A stretch of DNA of 6,186 nt from Gemmatimonadota bacterium (lineage in GTDB: Bacteria; GCA-2686955). The DNA lies in NCBI GenBank assembly GCA_026991065.1, contig JALXCG010000378.1, positions 1-6,186 on the forward strand. Reading direction: 5' to 3'. Shown here piece after piece: positions 4,990 to 6,186 of the stretch. Under the pieces are notes generated by a model. That model did not search any database. It was not told the origin of the DNA and was given only the letters and a program-made list of their open reading frames with translations. Both the position numbers and the translations under genes were made by a program. Each line of letters starts with the position of its first letter. Position 1 is the stretch's first letter.

Positions 4990-6186
4990 TCAGTTCAGCG
5001 AGCGGATCTCCAGGCGGTCGCCCGGATGGATCAAGGCACGGGAATCCAACTGGTTCCAGCGCAGCACGTCGCTGGTGCGGACTCCATAGCGCTTGGCGAT
5101 GGTGTAGACCGATTCACCGGGCGCGACCTTGTGGGTCTTGACCCGGGTCCGCGCGGCCTGCGCACTGCCGCTGCCGGCCGCGGCGATGCGCAGACGCTGG
5201 CCGGGGTGGATCGGCTGGCCGGGATCGAGCCCGTTCCAGCGCGCCAGGTCGGCGACCCGCACCCGGGCCTGCTTGGCGATGCTGGAGAGGTTGTCGCCGC
5301 GGGCGACGACATAGGTGGATGAGCCATCCTGCCAGGGAATCCGCAGGTGCTGCCCGGGATGCAGGAGCGAGTTGCGGTGCAGTCCGTTGGCGCGGGTGAG
5401 CCGTTCCACGCTGACGCCGTGGCGCCGGGCGATGCTCCACAGCGAATCGCCGCTGCGCACTGTATAGGATGTGCGGCGGCTGCCGGCGCGGGAGGAGTGG
5501 CCGGCGCCGCGCCGCTTGCTGCTCGCTACTTCGGTCGCGCGCACCGGGATCAACAGTTTCTGCCCGGCACGGATGCGATGGGAGTTGCGCAGGTGGTTGG
5601 TGGCGGCGATCAGCCGGACCGAGGAGCCGTAGCGGTTGGCGATGCCGCTCAGGGTTTCGCCGCGGCGCACCCGGTGGCTGACCGTTGAGCTGAGGCGGGT
5701 ACGCGGCAGGCGGGCGAAGGCGGCGGCGAAGCGCTCGCCACGGCCGGCCGGAACGCGCACCTGGGTGGTTGCGCCGGGGGGCGTAAGCGTGCGCCAGAGA
5801 TGCGGATTGAGGTCGCGGATCTCTTTTTCCCGGCTGCCGGTGCATTCGGCGACGGTTTGCAGGCTGACCAACTCCGGCACTTCCACCTGGTCGTAGCGGA
5901 GGGGAGGATCGGTGGCGCTGGAGAGCCCCGCGGCTGCGGGGTCGGCGGCCAGCAGCGCGGCGGCGAAGAACTGCGGCACATACTCCCGGGTTTCGCGCGG
6001 CAGCGCGAGCTGCCAATAGTCGCGGGTGCCGGCTTTGACGATGGCGCGCTCGACGCGACGCTGGCCGCAGTTGTAGGCGGCCAGGGCGAGAGGCCAGTCG
6101 TGGAAATGGTCGTAGAGATCATGCAGATGGCGCGCCGCGGCGCGAGTGGCGGCGATGGGGTCGCGCCGTTCATCGACAAACTCATC
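4990..6186 (-). CDS. MltD-like lytic transglycosylase with LysM repeats, C-terminal part (cut by right window edge)
   Basis: The frame is open from the right edge (6186) to a TGA at 4990-4992, giving 398 visible residues of a longer protein. The first 75 or so match the end of a GH23 (SLT) domain of MltD type: DEFVDERRDP, then AATRAAARHLHDLY, DWPLALAAYNCG (30-41) and LPRETREYVPQF (62-73). The catalytic Glu lies upstream, outside the window. Next comes a degenerate LysM-like segment (about 98-155; VEVPELVSLQTVAE, DLNPHLWRTLTPPG) typical of MltD, then four clear LysM modules at about 170-215, 240-284, 291-335 and 351-395, joined by basic Ser/Gly/Ala linkers. By family, such enzymes cleave peptidoglycan glycan strands to 1,6-anhydromuramoyl products in the periplasm, and LysM modules bind the glycan. 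The protein ends just after the last LysM. Shorter starts, such as GTG 5979 or the out-of-frame ATG at 6185, would be artefacts of the cut. E. coli MltD has two LysM modules, so this one is LysM-rich. The gene converges on argF with 29 bp between them. Confidence 0.92.
   Translation of the reverse strand, partial: DEFVDERRDPIAATRAAARHLHDLYDHFHDWPLALAAYNCGQRRVERAIVKAGTRDYWQLALPRETREYVPQFFAAALLAADPAAAGLSSATDPPLRYDQVEVPELVSLQTVAECTGSREKEIRDLNPHLWRTLTPPGATTQVRVPAGRGERFAAAFARLPRTRLSSTVSHRVRRGETLSGIANRYGSSVRLIAATNHLRNSHRIRAGQKLLIPVRATEVASSKRRGAGHSSRAGSRRTSYTVRSGDSLWSIARRHGVSVERLTRANGLHRNSLLHPGQHLRIPWQDGSSTYVVARGDNLSSIAKQARVRVADLARWNGLDPGQPIHPGQRLRIAAAGSGSAQAARTRVKTHKVAPGESVYTIAKRYGVRTSDVLRWNQLDSRALIHPGDRLEIRSLN
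5002..5679 (-). repeat. Four LysM peptidoglycan-binding modules
   Basis: Read on the minus strand, the modules lie at 5542-5679, 5335-5469, 5182-5316 and 5002-5136. Each has the LysM pattern: V-x-x-G-[DE]-[ST/N]-[LV]-x-x-IA near the start, an Asn in the middle, and a closing [HR]-[PA]-GQ/D-x-L-x-I. The spacers are about 24, 6 and 15 residues. The modules have diverged from one another, so this is an old protein-level repeat rather than a recent DNA duplication. Confidence 0.9.

Overview
The window is GC-rich bacterial chromosome carrying dense, mostly single-copy housekeeping genes. A periplasmic MltD-type lytic transglycosylase and a second signal-peptide-bearing protein suggest a Gram-negative (diderm) bacterium. 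I cannot name the phylum from the sequence. I see no tRNA or rRNA, insertion sequence, CRISPR array, prophage remnant or toxin system.

Layout, left to right. (1) The left edge holds the 5' part of a minus-strand gene for an exported protein. It has a signal peptide, a beta-rich region that may be AMIN-like, a Pro/Ala linker, and the start of a helical region cut by the window edge. Its reading frame is open from 676 to 1. (2) A divergent intergenic region of about 130 bp contains a good sigma70-type promoter pointing right (TTGACA, 16 bp, AATACT) just upstream of topA. (3) Three plus-strand genes form a tight operon: topA (DNA topoisomerase I, four C-terminal zinc-binding modules), a Xer tyrosine recombinase (probably xerC) and argF (ornithine carbamoyltransferase). 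Both junctions are 4-nt stop/start overlaps (TTGA, then ATGA), so translation is probably coupled. (4) A convergent minus-strand gene, cut by the right edge, encodes the C-terminal half of an MltD-like lytic transglycosylase with one degenerate and four clear LysM modules.

How the genes relate. TopA relaxes negative supercoils, and Xer recombinases resolve chromosome dimers at dif, so these two fit a chromosome-topology and segregation unit. argF (arginine biosynthesis) has no obvious functional link to them and appears to be carried in the operon. The two flanking genes are exported envelope proteins on the opposite strand. Overall this is an ordinary core-genome region. The most notable points are the unusual topA-xer-argF coupling, the unfamiliar exported protein at the left edge, and the LysM-rich transglycosylase. 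I found no evidence for a new biological system.
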